The notes under the pieces were generated by a model, which saw only the letters and a list, made by a program, of their open reading frames with translations, had not been told where the DNA came from and did not search any database. A DNA stretch of 64,000 nt from Dolichospermum flos-aquae CCAP 1403/13F (GTDB taxonomy: Bacteria > Cyanobacteriota > Cyanobacteriia > Cyanobacteriales > Nostocaceae), in the NCBI RefSeq assembly GCF_012516395.1, contig NZ_CP051206.1, positions 2,338,501 to 2,402,500 on the forward strand. Direction: 5' to 3'. Every line of letters begins with the position of its first letter. The first letter of the stretch is position 1. Shown one piece after another: positions 1 to 7,396 of the stretch. The translations under genes were made by a program, and so were the position numbers.

Positions 1-230
1 GTAGTAATATAAATTTGATTACGGGGTACTGATAAACCAGCTTTTATAGCTTTACCCAAATATGCTTCACTATCACCATAACCTCTAGCTGTTTCTAAAT
101 GATTAATTCCTAAAGATAAAGCTTTTTCAATGGTCTGTTGGACATTTTCACTATCAGTTAAATAGCGCATTGTTCCCAATGAAAAAACAGAAAGATGTAA
201 ATTAGTTTTACCAAAACGACGATATTGCAT
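1..230 (-). CDS. Aldo/keto reductase, N-terminal part (runs off the window)
   Basis: The first 76 residues are visible, starting at the ATG at 228-230 (MQYRRFGKTNLHLS). They show the usual opening of the aldo/keto reductase TIM barrel: RRFGKT, then SLGTMR, then a helix leading to GINHLETARGYGDSEAYLG. In this family the Asp/Tyr of a DTAxxYG motif helps form the active site. Here the first Asp is Glu (ETARGYG), as in many cyanobacterial members. Family members reduce carbonyls with NADPH; the substrate cannot be told. The C-terminal three quarters lies outside the window. Confidence 0.85.
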   Translation of the reverse strand, partial: MQYRRFGKTNLHLSVFSLGTMRYLTDSENVQQTIEKALSLGINHLETARGYGDSEAYLGKAIKAGLSVPRNQIYIT

Positions 231-328
231 ATAGCAGGTAATCAGGAATTATCTTATCTAATAGACATATCCAAAATAGTAACATTTTATGGTAAAAGAA
301 TATAATAATTAGTTTTCAACAGGAAAAT

Positions 329-692
329 ATGAGTTTAATACTGAATCACATTGAAGAGAATCATAAAGAAACACAAAGATTAATTAAGTAAGTCGGCACG
401 ATAAAATCAATATACATTTTTTTCGTAAAAACCCTTAAATAACCTATCTATAAGGTATTTGTCGAATTTACATTTCGTTACATATGTTGATTGTTTAACG
501 CCAACTTACTTAGTCTAGATTATGAGCAGCTACAAAAATTAATTCAAAAGCTCGAACAATTATACAATGAGAAACAAGATTTATTAGAATCAAATAAAAC
601 TAGAATCATTGCAGGTGGAGGTGGTAGAAAACCTAAATTATCGCTCCCAGAACAAATAATTTTGACTTTGGTTTATCTCAGACATCTAACTA
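329..692 (+). pseudogene. DDE transposase remnant split by a MITE and truncated by a second IS
   Basis: An ORF with a good ribosome site (AGGAAA) starts at ATG 329 (MSLILNHIEENHKETQ). It is interrupted at 387 and resumes at 513 with SLDYEQLQKLIQKLEQLY, ending in LPEQIILTLVYLRHLT. Removing the insert and one TA copy restores one frame. The LPEQ-LTLVYLRH segment is typical of the helix-turn-helix region of IS5-like DDE transposases. The gene is cut off at about 691, where the left terminal repeat of another IS begins; the catalytic domain is absent. This is a dead remnant recording two successive insertions. Confidence 0.75.
387..510. mobile_element. MITE, 124 bp, TA target-site duplication (family copy 1)
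   Basis: The ends form an inverted repeat: AGTAAGTcGGC on the left and its complement GCCaACTTACT on the right. The element is flanked by a TA at 385-386 and 511-512. Excising it with one TA rejoins the transposase reading frame exactly (…RLI/SLDYEQ…), which proves it is an insertion. It has no coding capacity. TA duplication points to mobilisation by an IS630/Tc1-type transposase, as for the Nezha-type MITEs of Anabaena. Relatives lie at 5034-5127 (truncated), 18933-19084 and 30540-30665. Confidence 0.85.
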
Positions 693-1274
693 GGGCTTGC
701 TGAATAAACATAGAACCGTGACAAATCAATGACTTGAGGGGGATAGAAGATGAAAAGGTGCAAGAAAAAGAGTTAAAATGCGTAAAAACCCTTGCACGAA
801 AGCGTATTAAGATGTATAAAAAAGCGCAATAACAAGAAACAGCACCAGAAAAGTTTCAACTACCTTTCGAGGAGAAATTGGCATTAGATAATCGGTGGGT
901 AATCATGACAAAAATGATACCTTGGTCTGAATTTGAAGCAGAATATGCAGCAATATTTTCCTCGGAAATAGGCGCACCAGCCAAAACATTTAGGATGGCA
1001 TTAGGAGCATTGATAATCAAAGAAAAATTAGGAGTTAGTGATAGAGAAACAGTAGAACAGATAGGGGAAAACCCTTACCTGCAATACTTTATAGGAATGT
1101 CAACAAGATAGTAATAAACCACCATTTGACGCTTCAATGCTAGTTCACTTTAGAGAAAGAATAGACATAAATTTAGTTAACAAAATCAATCGAAAAATTG
1201 TGGAACAGACGTTAGAAATAAAATTACTTAGTTATCTTTTTTCTTGCCTTTCCCCACTTTTTCAGCAAGCCCTA
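691..1274 (+). mobile_element. Degenerate IS5/IS1182-like element with intact terminal repeats
   Basis: Perfect 14-bp inverted ends (TAGGGCTTGCTGAA) bound this element at 691-704 and 1261-1274. Inside is a transposase remnant with a DUF772-type N-terminus: WSEFEAEYAAIF, RMALGALIIKEKLGVSDRETVEQI, ENPYLQYFIGM. A stop interrupts the upstream part near 830, a frameshift follows at about 1105 (the message continues as NKPPFDASMLVHFRERID in another frame), and everything after about 1210 is deleted. It inserted into the older transposase remnant on its left. Confidence 0.75.
878..1210 (+). pseudogene. IS5-like transposase fragment (DUF772 region), frameshifted
   Basis: Readable pieces are FQLPFEEKLALDNRW, WSEFEAEYAAIFSSEIGAPAK, RMALGALIIKEKLG and ENPYLQYFIGMST, then after a frameshift PPFDASMLVHFRERIDINLV. 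These match the N-terminal domain of IS5-group transposases. The DDE catalytic part is missing, so the product cannot be active. It lies inside the IS element at 691-1274. Confidence 0.7.
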
Positions 1275-1342
1275 AATATTTTTTTAGGCACAATAAAAAG
1301 TTTTGCCATACTATAAGAAGTGTGGCAAAGAAATTATTGATG

Positions 1343-1430
1343 CCTGACAAATAAATTGTCAACGCGGACAATAATTTGGCAAGACGGACACCAACTTGTC
1401 AACGCGGTCAAATAATCTGACAAGTGACAT
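1343..1430. repeat. Tandem 20-bp quasi-palindromes: possible CAST/Tn7-like transposon end
   Basis: Four head-to-tail units lie at 1343-1362, 1363-1382, 1383-1402 and 1403-1423, followed by a partial GTGACAT. Their shared core is GACAAATAATTTGtC with a linker like AACGCG. This spacing and the TGACA/TGTC composition resemble the TnsB-binding repeats at the ends of type V-K CRISPR-associated transposons in cyanobacteria. Those elements home to sites just downstream of tRNA genes. Here the block sits within about 15 bp of the 3' end of tRNA-Arg(CCG). No tns, cas12k or tniQ genes are in the window, so it would be a solo end. Confidence 0.5.
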
Positions 1431-1439
1431 TATAAAAAA

Positions 1440-1512
1440 TGAGCGCGGAGGGATTCGAACCCCCGACCTACAGGACCGGAACCTGTTGCTCTATCCACTG
1501 AGCCACGCGCCC
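1440..1512 (-). tRNA. tRNA-Arg (anticodon CCG)
   Basis: Reading the minus strand from 1512 gives a 73-nt cloverleaf. The acceptor GGGCGCG pairs with CGCGCTC with one G-U, and the D-arm carries CTCAGTGGATAGAG. The anticodon stem ACAGG/CCTGT has loop TTCCGGT, so the anticodon is CCG (reads CGG, Arg). The T-arm is TCGGGGGTTCGAATCCC and the discriminator base is A. CCA is not encoded. Confidence 0.95.
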
Positions 1513-1561
1513 TTATACATTTGATAGTATAACATACTTTTTGAATTTAAACAGCATTTAA

Positions 1562-1741
1562 TTATAAGTAATTTGCTGGGTCAACAGGTGTACCATCGCG
1601 GCGGACTTCAAAATGGAGATGGAGACCCGTAGAGAAGCCTGTAGAACCGACAGCAGCGATCGCTTGTCCTTTTTGTACAGTTTGTCCTTTTTGTACAGTT
1701 TGTCCTTCACTGATATATAATTCGCTACCACAATCTAATTT
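1562..1741 (-). pseudogene. M23 (LytM) peptidase C-terminal fragment
   Basis: The minus strand reads …GSELYISEGQTV, QKGQAIAAVGSTGFSTG, LHLHFEVRRDGTPVDPANYL, stop. This is the end of an M23 endopeptidase domain, including the HLHFE motif whose His is a catalytic/metal residue. The first zinc ligands and everything upstream are missing. An 18-bp segment is duplicated in tandem, giving QTVQKG twice. The 5' edge dissolves into a 9-bp tandem repeat (AATACCCTT). It is a remnant, not a working peptidoglycan hydrolase. Confidence 0.75.
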
Positions 1742-1956
1742 TTTGCAAAAATACCCTTAATACCCTTAATACCCTTTTCAACTAGTTACATTTAGCCCAA
1801 AAAGTGCAGACATAAACAGTATTATGCCTGACCGAAAAGACGGGACAGCCCCGTCCTTCCAGGACGGCTTTATGTTAAAGGTATTCAAAAATCCGAAATT
1901 ACTGATTGTGACACTGGGGGGTGCGGAATGTGGGTTGGAAGACCCTTAGAGGGTGT
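1742..1956. other. Gene-free IS debris with a solo IS1634-like end
   Basis: No gene is visible. The stretch holds three AATACCCTT tandem units near 1750-1780, a short hairpin CCGTCCT-TCC-AGGACGG at 1851-1867 of the type found at IS200/IS605 ends, and, at 1907-1934, TGTGACACTGGGGGGTGCGG followed by AATGTGGG. The last matches the terminal repeats of the IS1634-like element at 43801-46243. It appears to be a solo end left by a lost element. Confidence 0.55.
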
Positions 1957-2008
1957 ATAAAAGGCGCTGCTGATTTTCTGTTTTCACATTTACAGACTCA
2001 GCAACGCC
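1957..2008 (-). terminator. Rho-independent terminator of glnB
   Basis: On the minus strand GGCGTTGCTGA pairs with TCAGCAGCGCC (one T-G pair), separated by a roughly 24-nt loop and followed by TTTTATA. It lies 36 bp after the glnB stop codon, in the right orientation to end that transcript. Confidence 0.65.
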
Positions 2009-2043
2009 AATTTTTTGGATATTCAACACCCAATACTTAATAC

Positions 2044-2400
<357 letters not shown>

Positions 2401-2519
2401 CTAATAACGTCGTTTATATATCTAAGCAGATTCGTTGTCTCAGGCTGTAAATATAGTCATAGTTATTTAATTTTAGCCTGATGTATGGGATTACAAGGTT
2501 TTTTGATCATTGTCCACAA

Positions 2520-5006
2520 TTATGGACTATTTTCTTGCAAAAGCGCTCTCCAATCAGCGATCGCCTGTTCTGTCCACAGCCAATTTTGTGATAACCTCTC
2601 AATGGTAAAGTCTGCGGGCGCATTTTGAATCACCATTTGCCTAAGTTTAATCGCTTCCCGTAAATATTGCTGGCGTTTATCAGCGGGTTGACTGTTAGCA
2701 GATTTATATAAACCCAAAGCCAATCCAGCATAAGCCGTCAAAGCCTCCGGTTCTCCAGCTATTTGGGGATATTTCATTGGATCAGAACTTTTATTCCGTT
2801 GTGGCTTTAATGCCAAACTCAGAGATTTGAACCAAGCATCATTAGCATAATTGAGATTATTCTCCGCATAATAGGCACATCCTAAAGAATTATTATACAA
2901 AAGAGAATCTGGCTGCTTTTCTACAGCCCTAGCCCAATAACGACGAGCATCATCAATACTATATTTATTATTTTTAGTTTGGACTGACTGCCAAGCTAAA
3001 CGCCCCCGGAAAAAATTCACAGCTGGATTTTCAGCATCCTGAGTAGGAATCAAATTTAAAGCTGTTTCCGCAGCCGTCAAAGCACCACGATTCAGTAATT
3101 CATTAACAGCATCTAACCCAGCCGTTAAATGACCTTGACTCAACTGAGCCGTCGCCGTTGCCGTGACAATTCCCGTAGCTGAATTAGCTAAATTAATCCG
3201 TGGATACTGATTACTTGTGAGATTTTGTCCAGGAATCGGCGGCACATCAGCAGACTTGCGCACTTGTCGTTGATGCCACCACCAACCAATACCAACAATG
3301 ACAGTAATTGCACTTGCTCCCACCAAACCATACACTAACAATGGTGATTTTGTTCGGTGAAAACGATTACCCTTTGGAGGGACAGGTGACGGTGATAACT
3401 GAGGATTTACCTCACGCTTCTCAAGATTCAAGGGAGTTGGGGTAATCTGAGTGGGGACATTTTCCCAATCTAAATTTTGTTTCGGTTGGGCAACCTGCAT
3501 TTCCGACAAGTAATGATGATTCTCCGCGATTAATTCCGTCTTCATACTTGGTTCTTCTGTTTTAGCAACCGGATTGCCAAGCTGACGAAACAAATCAGAA
3601 ACTATTGCCAAATCCTCATTATAAGTGGGATCATCATACTCAATTTCATCGCCCAGATCACCCCAAGTATTCTCCCCTAGCCAGTCTACCTCCGTCGTCT
3701 CCTCTCCAAAATTAGGATTGAGAATATCATCAATAGCTAAAGGAATTTCTGGGTTAGTTCCCATATCAGCATAATTATAACTATTTGTCTGCTTGATGGG
3801 CTGATATTGGTTCAGTAACTCCGATAGCCCCCGTGGCGTAGCCATAACTTCTGGTGTCAAACAGCCATCAAATTCTCGCTGGAGATACAAAATTGGTAAA
3901 GCCCAGTACATCTGCTGAGAACCATAGGCAGAAATTAAGCCTTGACGAACCCGACTTACACATAAATCTACAGCATAGCCCTGACTCAAATTGCGGTAAA
4001 ACAATTGTGTCAGCGTCAGTGCTACCTCATCAGGTATGCGTTCTGACATCGCCAAAATACTTCTAATTCCCCGTTTTACCAAGCTTTCAGTTAAATTCCG
4101 TTCTGCTGAGTCTGACTCCGTCTCTGACCTAGCCCGATATGCCCCCAAACAGGAGTTAAACACTGCCATTTGAATATTATTATTAACCAGTAGCCCAGCT
4201 AAATCATCTCCGCTGAGAGTTTCTGTTAAGCCAGTTTTTTTACTCACTAAATAAATTTGCCCACCATTGCTCCCCAAGTTGCTATGACCAGAATAGTGGA
4301 GAATATGGTAATGTCCCTGTTCTAAAGCTTGGGTGAGTTCTTCCCTCCCCGGCCCGTCAAGAACGGTCAACTCAATTTCTGGAAGATGATGATTACCATC
4401 AGCCACTCTTAATGCTTGGCGGTGCAATTCTGCCTTGAGATTAATAGCTTCTTGTTTGAGCAAATCTAGCCGCGCTAAATCAGTAGGTGAAGAAATCACC
4501 ATTAGCACTCTTATCCCCCGTACTTCCGGCGACGTGGGCAGATTATGAGTCAGTAACCGTGAGCCTGGGGCGATGCCACTTTGGTAACGGGCAAAGGTGA
4601 TATAAGGACCCGTAGCCAATGGGCGATCGCCTGCGTGCATCACTTCCCACGGTAACCGCGCCAATCTCGTATCCTTCAATCCCAATCTTAGCCGCAGCAC
4701 CTGTTGGTGATTTTGGGCTATACCTTGGGCAGTAATCCAACTATCCCTGAGTGTTCCTTGAAACAGCGCATTATATAACTCCTGACCCAAGGCCACCAAG
4801 TTAACAGAGTTTCTGGCTACCATATTCCCCTGCAACATTAACTGCAAAGGATCATCCATCAAATCGCCTGCGGCCGCCAACCACTCAGCCACAGGCCAAT
4901 GCACCAGTTCTTCTGCCACCGGTACCCCAGGTGCAACTTGTTCCGTTCGCACCAGATAGTCATTTTGCCCCACCTGCGTTGCGGAAATGTGAAATTCCTG
5001 GGTCAC
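2520..5006 (-). CDS. hetF: HetF: CHAT-domain protease-like heterocyst differentiation protein
   Basis: This 828-residue protein, counted from GTG 5006, has an N-terminal CHAT (caspase-like) domain with the dyad His in YSGHS (about residue 241) and Cys in FNSCLGAYR (about 286). An acidic linker, one membrane helix (LLVYGLVGASAITVIVG, about 597-615) and a C-terminal TPR-like helical region follow. Architecture, length and the upstream NsiR1 array match HetF of Anabaena, which is needed for heterocyst differentiation and limits HetR levels. The frame is open to a TTG at 5033, but GTG 5006 has GGAG eight bases upstream and gives the family-like start MTQEFHIS. The extra codons border a truncated MITE. 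The membrane helix implies an anchored protein. Confidence 0.85.
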   Translation of the reverse strand: MTQEFHISATQVGQNDYLVRTEQVAPGVPVAEELVHWPVAEWLAAAGDLMDDPLQLMLQGNMVARNSVNLVALGQELYNALFQGTLRDSWITAQGIAQNHQQVLRLRLGLKDTRLARLPWEVMHAGDRPLATGPYITFARYQSGIAPGSRLLTHNLPTSPEVRGIRVLMVISSPTDLARLDLLKQEAINLKAELHRQALRVADGNHHLPEIELTVLDGPGREELTQALEQGHYHILHYSGHSNLGSNGGQIYLVSKKTGLTETLSGDDLAGLLVNNNIQMAVFNSCLGAYRARSETESDSAERNLTESLVKRGIRSILAMSERIPDEVALTLTQLFYRNLSQGYAVDLCVSRVRQGLISAYGSQQMYWALPILYLQREFDGCLTPEVMATPRGLSELLNQYQPIKQTNSYNYADMGTNPEIPLAIDDILNPNFGEETTEVDWLGENTWGDLGDEIEYDDPTYNEDLAIVSDLFRQLGNPVAKTEEPSMKTELIAENHHYLSEMQVAQPKQNLDWENVPTQITPTPLNLEKREVNPQLSPSPVPPKGNRFHRTKSPLLVYGLVGASAITVIVGIGWWWHQRQVRKSADVPPIPGQNLTSNQYPRINLANSATGIVTATATAQLSQGHLTAGLDAVNELLNRGALTAAETALNLIPTQDAENPAVNFFRGRLAWQSVQTKNNKYSIDDARRYWARAVEKQPDSLLYNNSLGCAYYAENNLNYANDAWFKSLSLALKPQRNKSSDPMKYPQIAGEPEALTAYAGLALGLYKSANSQPADKRQQYLREAIKLRQMVIQNAPADFTIERLSQNWLWTEQAIADWRALLQENSP

Positions 5007-5033
5007 AATTTCTGCTCCATAAAACCTATACAA

Positions 5034-5127
5034 TGCACGTAAAATCGCTGAAAACTTCTTTACTCTTGCCTCTTGCCTCTTGTCTCTTACCTAGTGCTAT
5101 AACGACAATTTTCAACGCCAACCTACT
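5034..5127. mobile_element. Truncated MITE in the hetF leader (family copy 2)
   Basis: GTAAAATCGCTGAAAACTTC and the following TTTACTCTTGCC…GACAATTTTC AACGCCAACCTACT match the MITE at 18933-19084 almost base for base, ending in the same CAACCTACT terminus followed by TA. The left terminus is missing. The copy ends just upstream of the hetF ribosome site, so it now forms part of the hetF 5' region. Confidence 0.7.
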
Positions 5128-5429
5128 TATCAGCCACATTTAAATCTCCACCCATTGTGATTATATGCCTTAAACATTAACTGTTCTGGCATCGGTAGAC
5201 ATGATCTTGTTCACCCGACACTAGGAAATATAGAACAATTAGCAGTATTGTTTTTGAGAATCATGCCACAAGTGGCTAATCCTGCCAATACTCTAGATGT
5301 TTTTTGCCATTCTAAAGTTTCAAAGATGCCTTCCTATTGATCTTAATCTACTTTTTCACAAGGGTTTTGTGTCTGTTGGCTGCAACCACTTTATCCGGAT
5401 TGATTGATCCCCGTCGAGAACTGTTTATT

Positions 5430-5494
5430 GGTAGATGCACCTTGATCTTCAATTCCCCTAGTTTGGCTAAAACTCACTGGGGGTTTTCTTTTTT
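5430..5494 (+). ncRNA. nsiR1: NsiR1 copy 1 (hetF-proximal, divergent)
   Basis: The DIF1 box TCCGGA is at 5394-5399, so the start is expected near 5430. The sequence begins TGGTAGATGCACCTTGATC and ends in hairpin CCCCTAGT/ACTGGGGG plus TTTTCTTTTTT. It differs most from the others and lies nearest to hetF, so it is the copy most likely to be antisense to the hetF leader. Confidence 0.75.
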
Positions 5495-5602
5495 CATAGG
5501 ACCTCGCGATAAGTGGGAAACGAGCGTGTCTTTAGACCTGAGAGGGATGGTATGGCTAACGCCACGCTACGCTATCGACGCAGCTCACCAGCCACGACAC
5601 GG

Positions 5603-5640
5603 GCAGTTCGACAAGTGTTACAGTGAGCTTGTCGAACTGC
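5603..5640. repeat. 13-bp perfect inverted repeat
   Basis: GCAGTTCGACAAG at 5603-5615 faces its exact complement CTTGTCGAACTGC at 5628-5640 around a 12-base loop. It lies between NsiR1 copies 1 and 2 within sequence that looks inserted. There is no T-run, so it is not a simple terminator. Confidence 0.7.
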
Positions 5641-5842
5641 TCACTGACCACGGTTTTAACCGCTGTGGTTTTTGGTGTATCTTGACAGCCTCCATATTTT
5701 TCGCTAGGATAATCGCATTCTTGTGAAAAAGTAAGCACAATGCTTTAAGCGGAGTGTATAGTGGCTGTTTGGCACAGCCTTTACGAGTGAAAATCTCTGA
5801 AGAATCTCAGCGGCTTGGCTCCCTGAGATTGTCAATTTGGCA

Positions 5843-5875
5843 AATAAAAAACGCTCTTGTTTGTCAAGAGCGTTT
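5843..5875 (-). terminator. Rho-independent terminator facing hetF
   Basis: On the minus strand AAACGCTCTTG pairs perfectly with CAAGAGCGTTT around a 5-nt loop and runs into TTTTTTATTTG. It would stop minus-strand transcripts from further upstream before they reach hetF, about 840 bp short of the start codon. In the plus direction there is no T-run. Confidence 0.65.
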
Positions 5876-6039
5876 ATAAGCATTGATAGATAAACTATTA
5901 AGTAGATTAAGTAGATAAAATCCTAACAACTAACTCCCCTACCCAACTACCAGCCACAGGATTTTTTTCGGTATGTGACAAGCTGCAATCTTTGGGTAAT
6001 TTTTTCCGGAGCATAAGTTAAAAACAATGAACAATTAAC

Positions 6040-6100
6040 AAGTAGATGCACCCTGATAACTAACTTCCCTTAGCTGGCTAACACCACTGAGGGTTTTTTT
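6040..6100 (+). ncRNA. nsiR1: NsiR1 copy 2
   Basis: The DIF1 box is at 6005-6010. The RNA would start near AAGTAGATGCACCCTGATAA and stop after the CCCTTAG/CTGAGGG hairpin and seven Ts, giving about 60 nt. Confidence 0.8.
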
Positions 6101-6180
6101 GTCTGTAGGTTAGCACAAAATAATTATTGCCACTCGCCAATTTTTTCCGGAGCATTACATAGAACTCTAGAACAATTAAC

Positions 6181-6242
6181 AAGTAGATGCACCCTGATAA
6201 CTAACTTCCCTTAGCTGGCTAACACCACTGAGGGTTTTTTTT
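6181..6242 (+). ncRNA. nsiR1: NsiR1 copy 3
   Basis: The DIF1 box is at 6146-6151. The transcribed part is identical to copy 2, with an eight-T tail. The promoter segment GCATTACATAGAACTCTAG is shared with copies 4 and 5. Confidence 0.8.
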
Positions 6243-6321
6243 GTCTGTGGTTAGCACAAAATAATTATTGCTACCCAGCCATTTTTTCCGGAGCATTACA
6301 TAGAACCCTAGAACAATTAAC

Positions 6322-6382
6322 AAGTAGATGCACCCTGATAACTAACTTCCCTTAGCTGGCTAACACCACTGAGGGTTTTTTT
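6322..6382 (+). ncRNA. nsiR1: NsiR1 copy 4
   Basis: The DIF1 box is at 6287-6292. The transcribed part is the same as copies 2 and 3, with hairpin CCCTTAG/CTGAGGG and a T-run. Confidence 0.8.
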
Positions 6383-6463
6383 GTCTGTAGGTTAGCACAA
6401 AATAATTATTGCCACTCACCAATTTTTGTCCGGAGCATTACATAGAACTCTAGAACAATTAAC

Positions 6464-6524
6464 AAGTAGATGCACCCTGATAACCAAACTCCCCTAGCTG
6501 GCTAACTTCCACTGGGGGTTTTTT
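6464..6524 (+). ncRNA. nsiR1: NsiR1 copy 5 (hybrid type)
   Basis: The DIF1 box at 6429-6434 is preceded by G rather than a T-run. The 5' part (AAGTAGATGCACCCTGATAA) is like copies 2-4. The terminator is the CCCCTAG/CTGGGGG type of copies 1 and 6, which suggests recombination between copy types. Confidence 0.8.
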
Positions 6525-6634
6525 CTTTTCTCCCAGGTGTCAAAAACATCTGGGTACTTGAATCCCGAACTCAAAACAAATTTGTTAAAAATAAATTTAT
6601 CCGGAGGATCGTTATGCACTTGAGAACATTTAAT

Positions 6635-6696
6635 TGGTAGATGCACCCTGATAACTAAACTCCCCTAGCTGGCTAACTTCCACTGGGGGTTTTTTC
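6635..6696 (+). ncRNA. nsiR1: NsiR1 copy 6 (hetF-distal)
   Basis: The DIF1 box is at 6600-6605, followed by GGATCGTTATGCACTTGAG, unlike copies 3-5. The RNA begins TTGGTAGATGCACCCTGAT and ends in CCCCTAG/CTGGGGG plus six Ts. Confidence 0.8.
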
Positions 6697-6699
6697 TCA

Positions 6700-6906
6700 A
6701 AAACGGAATCTCAACCTACCCTATCATCAAAACCAGCCTCTGGCAATATCCTTGCTCAACAAGTTTTTGGTTACTTTGTCCAGTTGCACCCACAGACTGC
6801 AATATTAACTTGCACAATAGCGAACTTTACTGTTGATCGTGCAGTTTCACTACAAGATATAGCTCGTGATTGCCTGAATACTAACCTTTGGGATGAGCTA
6901 ACCTGA
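6700..6906 (+). pseudogene. Orphan C-terminal coding remnant, unknown
   Basis: A 68-codon open frame ending at TGA 6904 reads protein-like: NILAQQVFGYFVQLHPQ, TAILTCTIANFTVDRAVSLQ, DIARDCLNTNLWDELT. No ATG or GTG start precedes it, because the NsiR1 array abuts it. It looks like the tail of a gene whose front was displaced. I do not recognise the family. Confidence 0.35.
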
Positions 6907-7177
6907 CAAATTTCTCTGAATCACTTTCATTCTATTGTGATCCTTTGCTCTAACTCTAGAATGATCACTGTGATAGATAATAAGACGCTTAATTATTTCT
7001 TTATAACTACTGAAGTTAACAGATATTTTTGAGTCTGCTCCCATTCTATCACGAATCCTCAATTAAATTTAGATTTTTTGGTAAATTTTAGTTAACCTAT
7101 TGGATAGGTAATAGGTAAAAATTTGACAAATTACCCATTACCAGCTTCAATTTTAGATAACTAACAACTTGCGTTAT

Positions 7178-7396
7178 TTAGTCAATTGTAATTTGTTGCG
7201 GTCCATTGGCTTTGCCATTTTCTGCCTCTGTACTGAGGTTGCTGGAACTATTTCCACAACATTTTTTATTTAGCCAACTTTTGACGGGATCTTCATTGAG
7301 ATTAAGTCGGAGAACACCAGAGACAAACCCACCTAAAAATGAAACTGGATGTTGGGCAAGTTCTTGAAATAGGGGCGATAATTCACTAATAAACAT
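7178..7396 (-). CDS. Small conserved-looking hypothetical protein
   Basis: This 72-residue protein starts at ATG 7396, with GGAGAG seven to twelve bases upstream; the frame is open to a TTG four codons earlier. The first half is hydrophobic and helical (FISELSPLFQELAQHP, VSFLGGFVSGVLRLNL). The second half is polar and has a Cys pair (KKCCGNSSS). I recall similar short cyanobacterial proteins with the DPVKSWL segment but know no function. It precedes the NsiR1/hetF region on the same strand, about 480 bp away. Confidence 0.65.
   Translation of the reverse strand: MFISELSPLFQELAQHPVSFLGGFVSGVLRLNLNEDPVKSWLNKKCCGNSSSNLSTEAENGKANGPQQITID

Larger units (their letters stand above)
5394..6696 (+). 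repeat. NsiR1 tandem array upstream of hetF (six clear units)
   Basis: Each unit has the same layout on the plus strand: TCCGGA, about 30 bases, GTAGATGCACC(C/T)TGAT, then a CCCTTAG…CTGAGGG or CCCCTAG…CTGGGGG hairpin and a T-run. TCCGGA is the DIF1 motif found at -35 of HetR-dependent, heterocyst-specific promoters in Anabaena. NsiR1 is a roughly 60-nt RNA from tandem repeats upstream of hetF. Promoter boxes lie at 5394, 6005, 6146, 6287, 6429 and 6600. Copies 2-5 are spaced about 141 bp apart. Copy 1 is separated from the rest by about 500 bp of other repeats. A decayed unit may lie at 5229 (TAGAACAATTAGCAG), and a terminator-only remnant at about 5919-5968. Confidence 0.85.

Noticed and set aside
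5337-5726. A 129-codon plus-strand open frame
   Set aside because: It runs through the NsiR1 copy 1 promoter, the sRNA and its terminator, and through an inverted repeat. Its composition is not protein-like.
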